Origin: Noviherbaspirillum aerium
GTDB taxonomy: Bacteria; Pseudomonadota; Gammaproteobacteria; Burkholderiales; Burkholderiaceae_D
Assembly (NCBI RefSeq): GCF_008929045.1
Contig: NZ_VFAH01000004.1
Location: 310,001 to 374,000 of the forward strand
Reading direction: 5' to 3'
DNA: 64,000 bases
Shown: positions 38,341 through 47,597 of the stretch, in pieces
Position numbering within the stretch: the stretch's first letter is position 1
Layout of the letters: each line of letters opens with the position of its first letter
Notes under the pieces: model-generated
Seen by the model: only the letters and a program-made list of their open reading frames with translations
What the model was told of the DNA's origin: nothing
Databases searched by the model: none
Program-made: the position numbers and the translations under genes

Positions 38341-40350
38341 TCATGACGACCCTCTGGCCAGATGCGAGAGAGCTTCCTCGCTGCTTGCATAGAGCGAGGA
38401 TTCCGCGCGATGCCGCCGGAACGCACTGCCGAAATAGCTGCGCATGAACGCGCTGCTGGTATAGCGGGTGACATTGCTGTAATAGCGGTCGGCGAGTCCC
38501 TGCACCATATCCACATAGGTATCGAGCAGTTCCGGAGTGATCGTGAAATTGTCGTAGTTGACGATGGCCGGCAGCTTTCTGCCCAGCGGGTCTAGCATTG
38601 CCGCCACCTGCCTGCGGATCGCTTCGATATCGCTGACATTGCGCACTTCAAAGCCTTCAAAATTCACGAAGAAGACATCCCGCTTGGGATCGTGCGTCAA
38701 GCGCTGTTCGAGCGGCAGGTAGAGGATGTCGTTGCGCAGTCCCATCGGCGCCGGCAGGAAAATGCGGCTGTCCATCAGCTTGAGGTCAGGGCTGACGACC
38801 GGCCGGAACTGCATCCGTGACAAGACATCCCGCTCAAGGTCGATGCCCGGCGCAATTTCCATCACTTCCAGCCCGGCCTCGACCAGGCGGAACACGCAGC
38901 GTTCGGTGATGTAGAGCACCGTCTGGCCGCGCCGCAGCGCGTAGTCGCCGCTGAAGGTGCGATGTTCGACCTCGTCGACGAATTTGGCCGATACCCCTTC
39001 GCGCCGGACATGCAATTGCCCGATGCCGATCGCAACCTCAAGGCCGCCGGCCGTGAAGGTGCCGACAAACACGACCTTCTTCGCATTCTGGCTGATGTTG
39101 ATGAAGCCGCCAGCGCCTGCCAGGCGCGGCCCGAACTTGCTGACATTGAGATTGCCGCGCCGGTCCGCCTGAGCCAGGCCGAGGAAGGCGACGTCCAGTC
39201 CGCCGCCGTCATAAAAGTCGAACTGGTATGGCTGGTCGATGATGGCTTGCGCATTGGTCGCGGCGCCGAAATTCAGGCCGCCCGCCGGTATGCCGCCGAT
39301 GACTCCGGGCTCGGCGGTGAGGGTGACCAGGTCCAGCACCTTTTCCTCCGCGGCGACGCTGGCCACGCCCTCGGGCATGCCGATGCCGAGGTTGACGACG
39401 TCGTTCGGCTTGATCTCCAGCAGCGCCCGGCGCGCAATGATCTTGCGCTCGCTCATGTCCATGGAACGGATGGATGACATCGGCACCCGGATCTCGCCAG
39501 CGAAGGCCGGACTATAGGGCTCGACGAAGGTCTGCATCTGGTATTCGGGCTTCTCCGCGATGACCACGCAATCCACCAGGATGCCGGGAATCTTCACCTG
39601 CCGGGGATTGAGCGAACCGCTTTCCGCAATGCGCTCCACCTGCGCGATGACGATGCCGCCGGAATTGTGGGCAGCCATGGCGATGGCCAGCGCTTCCAGC
39701 GTCAGCGCCTCCTTTTCCATCGTGATGTTGCCATCGGGATCGGCCGTGGTGCCGCGGATGATGCCGACGTTGATCGGCATGGCCTTGTAGAACAGATACT
39801 CATTGCCGCCCACTGTCAGCAATTCGACCAGGTCCTCGGTGGTGGAGTCGTTGATCTTGCCGCCGCCATGGCGCGGATCGACGAAGGTGCCGAGTCCGAC
39901 CGTCGACAGGAGGCCCGGCTTGCCGGCAGCGATATCGCGGAACAAATGGGTGATGACGCCCTGCGGCAGGTTATAGGCTTCGATGCGGTTGCCGATGGCG
40001 AGCTGCTGCAGCTTCGGCACCAGCCCCCAGTGCCCGCCGATCACCCGCTTGAGCAGCCCTTCGTGGCCGAGGTGATTCAGGCCGCGCTCCCGTCCGTCTC
40101 CCTGCCCGGCTGCATAGATCAGCGTGAGATCGCGCGGAGAAGCGGCTGCCGGGGAAGCCTCCCGGCTTTGAAGAAACCGCTGCTCCAGTGCGACCGCGAT
40201 ATTTTCCGCAAAGCCGATGCCGACGAAGCCGCCCGTGGCAATAGTATCGCCATCGTGAATGAGGCACACCGCCTCGGCGGCGGTAACGATCTTGTGCCGG
40301 CTCGGCTGGCGTGATCCGCCCGACATCGGGTTGGAAATGCGATGTGCCAT
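38341..40350 (-). CDS. Acyl-CoA:acetate/3-ketoacid CoA-transferase
   Basis: Class I CoA-transferase with fused alpha and beta parts, related to propionate CoA-transferase and YdiF. The N-terminal part has [20 protein letters not shown] and the C-terminal part the active-site glutamate in [10 protein letters not shown] (Glu 347), with [11 protein letters not shown] before it. The protein is 669 residues, about 140 more than classical members, owing to a C-terminal extension (near [16 protein letters not shown]) of unknown role. It swaps CoA between short-chain acids; exact substrates are unknown. It is convergent with moaA and preceded by AAGGA. Confidence 0.9.
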   Translation of the reverse strand: MAHRISNPMSGGSRQPSRHKIVTAAEAVCLIHDGDTIATGGFVGIGFAENIAVALEQRFLQSREASPAAASPRDLTLIYAAGQGDGRERGLNHLGHEGLLKRVIGGHWGLVPKLQQLAIGNRIEAYNLPQGVITHLFRDIAAGKPGLLSTVGLGTFVDPRHGGGKINDSTTEDLVELLTVGGNEYLFYKAMPINVGIIRGTTADPDGNITMEKEALTLEALAIAMAAHNSGGIVIAQVERIAESGSLNPRQVKIPGILVDCVVIAEKPEYQMQTFVEPYSPAFAGEIRVPMSSIRSMDMSERKIIARRALLEIKPNDVVNLGIGMPEGVASVAAEEKVLDLVTLTAEPGVIGGIPAGGLNFGAATNAQAIIDQPYQFDFYDGGGLDVAFLGLAQADRRGNLNVSKFGPRLAGAGGFINISQNAKKVVFVGTFTAGGLEVAIGIGQLHVRREGVSAKFVDEVEHRTFSGDYALRRGQTVLYITERCVFRLVEAGLEVMEIAPGIDLERDVLSRMQFRPVVSPDLKLMDSRIFLPAPMGLRNDILYLPLEQRLTHDPKRDVFFVNFEGFEVRNVSDIEAIRRQVAAMLDPLGRKLPAIVNYDNFTITPELLDTYVDMVQGLADRYYSNVTRYTSSAFMRSYFGSAFRRHRAESSLYASSEEALSHLARGSS

Positions 40351-40540
40351 TGGGATCCTTCGAGGTCAGGAGTCAGGATGGTCTTTTGCAACGCCACAGA
40401 TTATGACGCAATCAATCCGGCCGGGGTTCGTTTCCGGACACGATAGCAATCGCGATCCTTGACAGCCAGGTGCAATTGTGTTGAAGGCAACATCGCCGAG
40501 CTTCCGGCTCTTCCAGCGCGAAACTCAAGCCCATCCAAGC

Positions 40541-41851
40541 TTACATTGCAGGTGTCGCATCCTGCGCTTCGTTCGGCATCGGCGTTGCCAGCACCTTGTC
40601 GATACGTTTGCCATCGAGGTCCACGATCTCGAAGGTCCAACCTTCCCATTCGCAGCGGTCGCCGGTCAACGGCAAGCGGCCGAGCAGGAGCATGACCATG
40701 CCGCTCAAGGTGTTGTAGCGTCCGCGCTCCTCCTCCGGCACGATTTTCAAGCCAAGACGGTCCTTGAGCTCCGGAACCGGGATCAAACCGTCGAGCAGCC
40801 ATGAACCGTCATCACGCTGTACCGCCCATGAATCTTCGGCACGGTGTGTCTTGAATTCGCCGGTGATGGCTTCCAAGACATCCTGCAATGTCACGATGCC
40901 TTGCACCTCGCCGTACTCGTCAATCACGAAGGCAAGCTGTACGCCGGAATTCCTGAAATTCTCCAGAAGCTCCATGCCCGTCAGCGACTCTGGCACGAAC
41001 ACCGCCGGTTGAAGATTGTTTTGCAATGTCGGCTTTTCTCCGCGCAGGGTCTGCGCCAGCAGCTGGCGCGCATTCGCCACGCCGACGACCTCGCTCCAGC
41101 CGCCGCGCAACACGGGAAAACGCGAATGGTCGCTGCTTTCAAAGCGCCGCAGGTTGTCTTCCAGCGTATCGTTGACATCGAAATAGACGATGTCGCTGCG
41201 CGGCACCATCAGCGACGCGATCTGCCTGTCGTCCAGCCGGAAGACATTGCGTACCATCTGGTGTTCATGATGTTCGATGACGCCCGCGCTCGAGCCTTCC
41301 GCCAGCATCAGGTTGATTTCCTCCTGCGTCACACTCGGTTCGGTGCTTTCCCTGACGCCGAAGCTACGAAGCACCAGCTGCGTGGAGCCGGACAGAAGCT
41401 TGACGAAAGGCTTGGTCAATGCCGCCAGCAGGAGCATGGGCCGAGCGACAAGGCGGGCGATCGCCTCCGGACTCATCTGCCCGAGCCGCTTCGGCACCAA
41501 CTCGCCGAGCACGATGGAAAAGTAGGTAATGCTGAGCACCACGAGGCCGGTTGAAAGGTACTGATTGACCGGCGCCTGCACACCCATCCGGCCAAGCCAT
41601 TCGCTGAACGGCTGGGCGAGCGTCGCTTCGCCGACAATGCCGTTGAGCACGCTGATCGACGTAATGCCGATCTGCACCGTAGAGAGGAAGCGATTCGGGT
41701 CGTCCCCGAGTTGCATTGCTGCAGCAGCCGACGAGTCGCCGGCATCGGCAAGACGCTGCAGACGTATTCTGCGCGCCGTCATGAGCGCAATCTCGGACAT
41801 GGCAAAAATGCCGTTGAGAATGATCAGGCCCAGCAGTAGCGCAATTTCCAT
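40541..41851 (-). CDS. CorC/HlyC-family membrane protein (DUF21-CBS-CorC)
   Basis: Inner-membrane protein of 436 residues. The N-terminal DUF21 domain has about four hydrophobic segments (from MEIALLLGLIILNGIFAMSE). Two CBS domains follow (about 210-340, including VPRSDIVYFD and TLQDVLEAITGE), then a CorC/HlyC C-terminal domain ending near residue 425. Members are linked to magnesium or other divalent cation handling, though many are annotated as haemolysins on thin evidence. It is a single gene; the rmuC terminator separates it from rmuC. Confidence 0.92.
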   Translation of the reverse strand: MEIALLLGLIILNGIFAMSEIALMTARRIRLQRLADAGDSSAAAAMQLGDDPNRFLSTVQIGITSISVLNGIVGEATLAQPFSEWLGRMGVQAPVNQYLSTGLVVLSITYFSIVLGELVPKRLGQMSPEAIARLVARPMLLLAALTKPFVKLLSGSTQLVLRSFGVRESTEPSVTQEEINLMLAEGSSAGVIEHHEHQMVRNVFRLDDRQIASLMVPRSDIVYFDVNDTLEDNLRRFESSDHSRFPVLRGGWSEVVGVANARQLLAQTLRGEKPTLQNNLQPAVFVPESLTGMELLENFRNSGVQLAFVIDEYGEVQGIVTLQDVLEAITGEFKTHRAEDSWAVQRDDGSWLLDGLIPVPELKDRLGLKIVPEEERGRYNTLSGMVMLLLGRLPLTGDRCEWEGWTFEIVDLDGKRIDKVLATPMPNEAQDATPAM

Positions 41852-42028
41852 AAGAGGTGGATGACAGGGTTTGAGTCAGGGAAAGACCGCGCCGATGGGC
41901 AATGCATGCATCGACGTTGCGAAGTTATCATGAATTACAGACTGGACTTACCGGTTGCAGTTCGCACGAGTTATCCCAATCTCAAGTCATCACGTGCCAT
42001 GCGACCGATGGATTTTTCGACTGGCGTG

Positions 42029-42183
42029 GCCTGGGTCGCAGATCAGGAATCCATAGCGGAGCTATGGATGACGAGCACAACCCAGGCAGGCGGAGAAGAC
42101 GCGATTTCATGGCTTGGCCTGGCTTGGGATTGGAATTCCACGTTGGACTGGCGCGCGAGGGTTTCCAGTCCGCCTCAAGAGGC
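42029..42183. repeat. Cluster of nested inverted repeats
   Basis: GCCTGGGT (42029-42036) pairs with ACCCAGGC (42080-42087) and encloses a 9-bp hairpin, ATCCATAGC (42049-42057) with its complement (42061-42069). Then GGACTGG (42145-42151) pairs with CCAGTCC (42165-42171), and GCCTC (42172-42176) with GAGGC (42179-42183). Such a series could be a structured RNA or a repeat element; strand and role are unknown. Confidence 0.45.
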
Positions 42184-42225
42184 TGGAGGCCGAGCGATGA
42201 CGGGTGCCCGTTCCCGCACATGCAA

Positions 42226-42253
42226 AAATGCCCGGCCGAACGGCCGGGCATTT
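42226..42253 (-). terminator. Intrinsic terminator of rmuC
   Basis: A perfect 13-bp stem (AAATGCCCGGCCG at 42226-42238, complement at 42241-42253) with a 2-base gap is followed on the minus strand by a short T tract (CATTTTTGC). It lies 60 bases after the rmuC stop. Confidence 0.85.
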
Positions 42254-42312
42254 AAAAGGTGTGTGGTCTATGAGGTTCGTGCGCTGCAGAATGCCATTCG
42301 CTCCGCCATCCC

Positions 42313-43767
42313 CTATTCCTCGACCGGATCCGCCAATTCCGTGCGCAGAAGCAGTTGCGCGGTTTCGCTAGGCAAGGCTTCCACCGACTTCAGCTTGCGC
42401 GTCATCTGGCGGGTGCGGGTTTCCGCCTGCTCAATATTCTTGGCGGCGCGTTCCAGGCTGGTCTTCGTGGCGGCGAGCACATCACCGAACTTGCCGAATT
42501 CGGTCTTGACCGCACCGAGCACCTGCCAGACTTCCGATGAACGCTTTTCCAAGGCCAGCGTCCGAAAGCCCATCTGGAGGCTGTTAAGCAACGCGGAAAG
42601 CGTAGAAGGCCCGGCAATGCTGATCCGACAGGAACGCTGCAATTCATCGGCAAGGCCGGGACGGCGTATCACTTCCGCATACAGGCCTTCGGTGGGCAGG
42701 AACATGATCGCAAAGTCGGTCGTGAGCGGCGGCGACAGGTATTTTTCGGCAATCGTTTTCGCCTCGATGCGCACCGCACGCTCGAGCTCTCGTCCCGCCG
42801 CCGCCACGCCTTCGGCATCGGCAAGCTCGGCCGCATGCGCAAGACGCTCATACTGTTCCTTCGGAAATTTCGCATCGATCGGCATCCAGACCGGGCGCAT
42901 CCCCTCGTCCTGGCCAGGCAAGCGAATGGCGAACTCCACGCGCTCGCCGCTGCCGGGCACCGTCTCCACATTCTTCGCATACTGATCAGGCGTGAGCACC
43001 TGTTCCAGCAGCATCTCCAGCTGCACTTCACCCCAGGTGCCGCGGGTCTTCACATTGGTGAGGACGCGCTTCAAGTCGCCGACACCGATGGCAAGCTGCT
43101 GCATTTCCCCCAGACCCTGGTGTACCTTTTCAAGCCGGTCGGACACCAGCTTGAAGGATTCCCCCAGGCGCTGCTCCAGCGTCGCATGGAGCTTTTCATC
43201 GACGGTTTTGCGCATTTCCTCCAGGCGTGCGCCGTTGTCCGTCTGCAGATCACGGATCCGGGTCTCAAGAGTGCCTCGCACTTCCGCCATGCGCTGGGCA
43301 TTGGATTCGGTCAGCTGCGCCAGCCCCTGTGACAGGGTATCGCCGAAACGCTTCAGGGAACCCGCCTGTTCCTCGCGGGCGGCCAGCGCATGCTGCGCGA
43401 TTGACTGGCGCATGGCATCCAACTGTTGGGTATTGGCGTCGGTGAGCTTGGACAACTGTTGGGAGAAAGCGTCCATCTGCGCGTTCTGCAGGCGGGCAAC
43501 ATTGGTGAATTGCGTCATCAGCGTCTGCTGGAACTGCGCGAAGTTGCCTCCCAGTTCCTGGCGCGTTCCTTGCGCTGTCATCTGCACCTGATGACGCAGT
43601 TCCCGTTCGATGCGCTCTCCCGTCTGCAGCTCGTGTTTCTGCAGCTCCGCCTGCAAGTGCTGCAGCTGCGATGACATATCGCTACCGCGCGCGCGCAGCA
43701 GGATAAGAATTTGAAGCGCGATGACGACGGCAAATGCGGCCGCCATCAAGATGTCTGTCATGGTCAT
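42313..43767 (-). CDS. rmuC: DNA recombination protein RmuC
   Basis: RmuC family protein of 484 residues; family members limit inversions between short inverted repeats and carry a nuclease-like fold. One N-terminal membrane segment (about 8-25, MAAAFAVVIALQILILLRA) is followed by a long coiled coil (about 30-215) and the RmuC domain (from GTWGEVQLEMLLEQVLTPDQ to LEKRSSEVWQVLGAVKTEF). Length and layout are typical. It is transcribed after the globin gene and ends at a strong terminator. Confidence 0.94.
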   Translation of the reverse strand: MTMTDILMAAAFAVVIALQILILLRARGSDMSSQLQHLQAELQKHELQTGERIERELRHQVQMTAQGTRQELGGNFAQFQQTLMTQFTNVARLQNAQMDAFSQQLSKLTDANTQQLDAMRQSIAQHALAAREEQAGSLKRFGDTLSQGLAQLTESNAQRMAEVRGTLETRIRDLQTDNGARLEEMRKTVDEKLHATLEQRLGESFKLVSDRLEKVHQGLGEMQQLAIGVGDLKRVLTNVKTRGTWGEVQLEMLLEQVLTPDQYAKNVETVPGSGERVEFAIRLPGQDEGMRPVWMPIDAKFPKEQYERLAHAAELADAEGVAAAGRELERAVRIEAKTIAEKYLSPPLTTDFAIMFLPTEGLYAEVIRRPGLADELQRSCRISIAGPSTLSALLNSLQMGFRTLALEKRSSEVWQVLGAVKTEFGKFGDVLAATKTSLERAAKNIEQAETRTRQMTRKLKSVEALPSETAQLLLRTELADPVEE

Positions 43768-43801
43768 GGATTGTCAATGTTGATGATTGCACACAACGAA
43801 A

Positions 43802-43815
43802 GCCGGCATGCCGGC
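43802..43815 (-). terminator. GC-rich palindrome after the globin gene
   Basis: GCCGGCATGCCGGC is a perfect 14-base palindrome lying 7 bases beyond the stop of the minus-strand globin gene and before rmuC, followed on that strand by TTTCGTT. It may be a weak terminator. Confidence 0.3.
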
Positions 43816-43822
43816 AGCGGCA

Positions 43823-44224
43823 TCAGCCAGCCTTGTTGCGCATCCAGTCGGCAGTCTGGAAAAACGAATGCATCAGCCTTTCCTGCAGCGCCTCGTCGAT
43901 ACCGACGTCCTGCATTGCCCAGGCCATGCAGCGCAACCACTGGTCGCGCTCGACGGAGGCGATCGCATACGGCAGGTGCCGCGCCCTCAGCCGGGGATGG
44001 CCGAAGCGTTCGATATACATGTCGGGTCCGCCTAGCCATCCGCATAAGAACCAATACAGCTTGTCGCGGGATCCATCAAGCGGCGTGGGATGCAATGCAC
44101 GGATGACGGCGAACTCGGGCTCGAGCTCCATGAGGTCATAGAAACGATCAACAAGCTCCCGCACTTTGCCGGCGCCGCCGATGTGTTCAAACACTGTCGT
44201 CTGCTGGGTATCTTCAGTAGTCAT
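43823..44224 (-). CDS. Group II truncated haemoglobin
   Basis: Small haem protein of about 133 residues that binds oxygen or nitric oxide. The start at 44224 (MTTEDTQQTTVFEHIGG) gives the normal family length. FEHIGGAGKVRELVDRFYDL is the A-B helix region, HPRLRARHLPYAI carries the proximal histidine, and DQWLRCMAWAM has the G8 tryptophan that marks group II. It is probably a lone gene or first gene before rmuC; its physiological role is not shown by context. Confidence 0.92.
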   Translation of the reverse strand: MTTEDTQQTTVFEHIGGAGKVRELVDRFYDLMELEPEFAVIRALHPTPLDGSRDKLYWFLCGWLGGPDMYIERFGHPRLRARHLPYAIASVERDQWLRCMAWAMQDVGIDEALQERLMHSFFQTADWMRNKAG

Positions 44225-44639
44225 GCCGCGATCATAACGCATTCACCTGTCTCAGCGGAATCATGTCGCTCGGCATTTTTTCAAAGCCTCAAGCAGCTCA
44301 AAAATCGAATTAATAATTTTATTCCGCACGGAAATTATGCTCAATTTTTAAGCAGCAGTGTGGTGTTTTTGAGACTGCGCAACAGCAATTTTGACAGACA
44401 GCAACCGTCTCTTTGAGCGCCCGCAAGCAAAGATTACTTAGCGGTTCCCACCCAACTTTAATGATTACTATTGCTTAAAAGGTAATAACTGATTACCCCT
44501 GAAACGAATCTTTCGAACGATCTTGATCCGAGAAGAAAGATCCTTAAAGCAATTTCGGACCACCTTCAGCCCAGCTTACCGCAAGGTCCGGATCGTGCTT
44601 TGAGTTTCTTGCAACCGATGAACCTTTGACAGATATGCC
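44225..44639 (+). promoter_or_regulatory. AT-rich leader region upstream of the exopolysaccharide locus
   Basis: About 415 bases between the globin gene and the first polysaccharide gene, clearly richer in A and T than the surroundings, especially 44280-44540. It has short inverted repeats (TTCCG-CA-CGGAA near 44321) and a repeated TGATTAC near 44462 and 44490. No hexamer pair is good enough to name a promoter, but the divergent layout and AT-richness fit the control region of the locus. Confidence 0.4.
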
Positions 44640-46046
44640 ATGCGAGACTTGATCATCACGAATTCTTCCCGGCTGGAATTTTCCATGCGACTCATGGACA
44701 TTCTCGTCCTTGAAATCGCAGGAGCCATCGCGGCGCTGCTTCATTTCCATATTCCGCTTGCGGAAACACCGCCTATCCACACCGTGATGCTGCACTTCTG
44801 CAGCGCCCTTGCCTTCCTCCTCTTTCCGCAGTTCGAACTTTACGCATCGTGGCGCGGCCGTTCGCTCCCCGACATGTTCGTCCGCCTCGGAGCGGCATGG
44901 GGCGTGGTGCTGCTGATCGGCCTCTTCTTCAGCTTCCTTATCCACCATGTAGGCAACCTGTCGCGCCTGTGGATGTTCTACTGGTATGCCGTCGGCGTAA
45001 CCGCTCTCGCCCTGTTCCGCTTTGCCGTCTACTTCGCATTGCGCTACATGCGGGCAAAGGGACTCAACAACAAGCGTGTCGTGATCGTCGGATACGGCAG
45101 CACCGGACGCGAGATGCACAAGCGCGCGCTGCAGCAGGACTGGACCGGATACGACGTCAAGGCCATTTGCGCCGATCAGGAAGATGCGGACAAACTCGTC
45201 GATCCGAACGTGGTGCGGATCAACAGCACGCAGGAAATTCACGACTATGTCGTCGCCAATCATATTCACGAGATCTGGATCACGCTGCCGCTGATGGCAT
45301 CGCCCCGGCTGCAGGAGCTGCAGTACCAGCTGCGCAATACGCTGGTCGACATCCGCTGGGTTCCCGACATTCTCGGCCTGCAGATGCTCGGCAACAAGAT
45401 GGGCAACTTCCTCGGCCTGCCGGTGGTGGACCTCAATCAGCCGATCTCCAGCGGCGTCAACGGCATCGTCAAAGATATTTTCGATCGCATGTTTGCGCTG
45501 GCCGCACTCATCTTGCTGCTGCCACTGTTCATTGTCATCGCCGTCATGATCAAGCGCAGTTCGCCTGGCCCGATCCTGTTCCGGCAACCGCGCCTGGGCC
45601 TGAACGGAAAGCCCTTCAACGTCTATAAGTTCCGCACGATGAAAGTGCATCAGGAACAGCATGTAGTAACGCAAGCCACCAAGAACGATCCGCGCATCAC
45701 CCCTATTGGCGGCTTCCTGCGCCGCACCAGCCTCGACGAATTGCCGCAGTTCATCAATGTCCTGCTGGGCGATATGTCGGTTGTCGGCCCGCGTCCGCAC
45801 GCATTGCAGCATAACGAGATGTACAAGGACCTTCTCGAAACCTACATGCTGCGTCATCGCGTCAAGCCCGGCATCACCGGATGGGCGCAGATCCATGGAC
45901 ACCGTGGCGAAACCGACACCGTCGACAAGATGGCGCGACGCGTCGAATACGACCTGCACTACATCCAGCACTGGTCGCTCTGGATGGATATCCGCATCAT
46001 TATCTGGACCGCATTCAAGGGCTGGACTGGAAAGAACGCCTACTGA
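44640..46046 (+). CDS. Undecaprenyl-phosphate sugar-1-phosphate transferase (WcaJ-like)
   Basis: Polyisoprenyl-phosphate hexose-1-phosphate transferase that starts the repeat unit by adding sugar-1-phosphate to undecaprenyl phosphate, 468 residues. About four N-terminal hydrophobic segments precede a nucleotide-binding-like middle domain (RVVIVGYGSTGREMH), a further membrane hairpin (MFALAALILLLPLFIVIAV), and the catalytic C-terminal domain with FRQPRLGLNGKPF, YKFRTMK, DELPQFINVLLGDMS and VVGPRPH. Homologues usually transfer glucose-1-phosphate, but the sugar is inferred. It is the first gene of the locus. Confidence 0.92.
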   Translation: MRDLIITNSSRLEFSMRLMDILVLEIAGAIAALLHFHIPLAETPPIHTVMLHFCSALAFLLFPQFELYASWRGRSLPDMFVRLGAAWGVVLLIGLFFSFLIHHVGNLSRLWMFYWYAVGVTALALFRFAVYFALRYMRAKGLNNKRVVIVGYGSTGREMHKRALQQDWTGYDVKAICADQEDADKLVDPNVVRINSTQEIHDYVVANHIHEIWITLPLMASPRLQELQYQLRNTLVDIRWVPDILGLQMLGNKMGNFLGLPVVDLNQPISSGVNGIVKDIFDRMFALAALILLLPLFIVIAVMIKRSSPGPILFRQPRLGLNGKPFNVYKFRTMKVHQEQHVVTQATKNDPRITPIGGFLRRTSLDELPQFINVLLGDMSVVGPRPHALQHNEMYKDLLETYMLRHRVKPGITGWAQIHGHRGETDTVDKMARRVEYDLHYIQHWSLWMDIRIIIWTAFKGWTGKNAY

Positions 46047-46066
46047 CGCCGCTCCTGCCCTCCTCT

Positions 46067-46107
46067 GCCATGGCTGTATGCATGTTTCGCCTGCATACAG
46101 CCATGGC
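46067..46107. repeat. Perfect 16-bp inverted repeat
   Basis: GCCATGGCTGTATGCA (46067-46082) and its exact complement (46092-46107) flank a 9-base loop, 20 bases after the sugar transferase stop. No T tract follows on either strand, so it is not a standard terminator. It could be a barrier to RNA decay, a pause site, or a protein target. Confidence 0.75.
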
Positions 46108-46185
46108 AAGCCCCTACCGCCGTCCCGGCAAATGCAAGAGCAAGGCAGATCGCCAATCGACGACACCAGCAACAGGAAATTGCAC

Positions 46186-46674
46186 ATGCGCAAATACAAC
46201 CCTGCAAACAGAAGCCAGCTTCCGGCACAGGTCTCCGCACGGCAGCGGTGCCTGCCAACGGCCGCGATCCTGTTCTGCATGCTGATTTTCCTTGCTGCGA
46301 TGCCTGATGCGCGGGCAGTGCTTTCCAGCCTTGCGGGTGAAAAGCTTTTGCGCTTCGTTGCCTACGCATTGCTCAGCACATTGCTGTACGCAGGCGTTTC
46401 CGGCAGCACGGTCGCACGCGCACTGATCACCCTGACTTTGGTCGGCGTCATGAGTGGTGTCGAACAGGCAATCCACTTGATGTTGCCTTATCACAGCGCA
46501 AATCTTCTTGGCTGGAAATTCGACATGCTGGTAGCACTGACCTGCGTAGGCATGCTCATGATGCTGCACCCGGTTTTCGCGGAACGCTCAACGTGGCAGC
46601 AGATTCGTCCGGCAAGAATTCCGACGCGATCGAGCCTGATGCGACAGCTGCATGAACGCGGGGACAGGCAGTAA
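46186..46674 (+). CDS. VanZ-like membrane protein
   Basis: Protein of 162 residues with about four hydrophobic segments. The pattern LAGEKLLRFVAYALLSTLLY, followed by VMSGVEQAIHLMLPYHSANLLGWKFDML, matches the VanZ-like layout (a charged residue beside a Hxx-aYaxL helix and an E-Q pair before a P-x-R/H-S-A-N loop). VanZ-like proteins are common in polysaccharide clusters, but their role is unknown. The ATG at 46186 is chosen because it precedes the first hydrophobic segment. A poor sequence match leaves the family call moderate. Confidence 0.65.
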   Translation: MRKYNPANRSQLPAQVSARQRCLPTAAILFCMLIFLAAMPDARAVLSSLAGEKLLRFVAYALLSTLLYAGVSGSTVARALITLTLVGVMSGVEQAIHLMLPYHSANLLGWKFDMLVALTCVGMLMMLHPVFAERSTWQQIRPARIPTRSSLMRQLHERGDRQ

Positions 46675-46701
46675 CAACGCAATTTTCTAAAGAATCAAGA
46701 T

Positions 46702-47571
46702 ATGCAAATCAAGATCAACAAGGCAGTATTTCCGCTCGCAGGGACAGGGGACGTCGCTCTTCCCGGCGCGAGGATGGGAAGCCTGCTGCCAATCATCGAC
46801 AAGCCGCTGCTGCAGTACGCGATCGAAGAAGCGCTGGCTGCGGCGGTGACTGACATGATTTTCGTTGTGGAAGATGAAGAGCCGAACCTGCTGGCAACCA
46901 TCTCTCAAATGCTGCCGGCCGGCGTCAAGGCCCGAGTCATCGCTGCCGGTACCTGCGAGCCGGTCGCTGCCCTTCTGTGCGCTGAAAAGCTGATTGGCAG
47001 TGAAGCCTTTGCCGTAATCTGCCCCGGCGACCTGGTCGATGCCGAGACACCGGCGCTGAATCAATTGCTCGCCATGCATGCATCGTATGGCACCAGCATC
47101 ATCGGCGTGGAAACCATCGCACGGGAATACAGTGATGCGCATGCGGTCATTGCCGGCCAGAGCCTCGGCGAGCGCGCCATCGAAGTTCAGGACATCGTCA
47201 GCAATCCGGCGCCCATGCAGGCCCCTTCCACGTTGGCAGCCATTGGACGCTACGTACTGACGCCATCCATTTTCCACCACCTGCGGGTGCTGAAAGACAC
47301 GGCACCGGGTCCGGCAGGATTGCACGGCGCGATCGCCTCGTCGCTGAAGACGGAGCGCGTCATCGCCTGCCAGTTCGAAGGCATCCGTTACGACTGCGGC
47401 ACCACGCTGGGCTATCTGCAGGCCACGGTGCAGTTCGGCCTGCGGCACCCGGGCGTCTGCAATGAGTTCCGCGCATTCCTGCGCAATCTTCCCTTCATTC
47501 ATCCCGCGCCGACTCTTCAGCTGGCTGCGGTTCTGCCTCAAGCAAACGAGGCGATTGCGATCGCGGGATAA
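46702..47571 (+). CDS. GalU-like nucleotidyltransferase homologue lacking catalytic residues
   Basis: Protein of 289 residues clearly related to UTP-glucose-1-phosphate uridylyltransferase ([56 protein letters not shown]). Key motifs are changed. The GLGTR-x2-P-x-TK-x3-KE signature reads [17 protein letters not shown] here, losing the arginine and the lysines and two positions. The EKP motif with the catalytic lysine reads SNP (Ser 167, Asn 168). GDEIQLTDAI is also lost. It is probably not an active uridylyltransferase; a regulatory partner, as proposed for GalF, is possible. It lies 27 bases after the VanZ-like gene and 26 before gmd. Confidence 0.8.
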   Translation: MQIKINKAVFPLAGTGDVALPGARMGSLLPIIDKPLLQYAIEEALAAAVTDMIFVVEDEEPNLLATISQMLPAGVKARVIAAGTCEPVAALLCAEKLIGSEAFAVICPGDLVDAETPALNQLLAMHASYGTSIIGVETIAREYSDAHAVIAGQSLGERAIEVQDIVSNPAPMQAPSTLAAIGRYVLTPSIFHHLRVLKDTAPGPAGLHGAIASSLKTERVIACQFEGIRYDCGTTLGYLQATVQFGLRHPGVCNEFRAFLRNLPFIHPAPTLQLAAVLPQANEAIAIAG

Positions 47572-47597
47572 CCATGACAATGAAAAAGGATAACCCA

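Larger units (their letters stand above)
41852..42312. other. Hairpin-rich spacer between rmuC and the CorC-family gene
   Basis: About 460 bases with no supported gene; apparent frames crossing it have no recognisable product. It contains the rmuC terminator (42226-42253) and a run of strong inverted repeats (42029-42183). Confidence 0.5.

Noticed and set aside
41861-42985. A 374-codon plus-strand frame running from the spacer into rmuC
   Set aside because: It lies mostly antisense to rmuC and crosses the hairpin cluster and terminator; no recognisable protein.
44544-46280. A 578-codon minus-strand open frame opposite the sugar-phosphate transferase gene
   Set aside because: Antisense shadow of a well-recognised plus-strand gene, with no recognisable domain and running into the non-coding leader.
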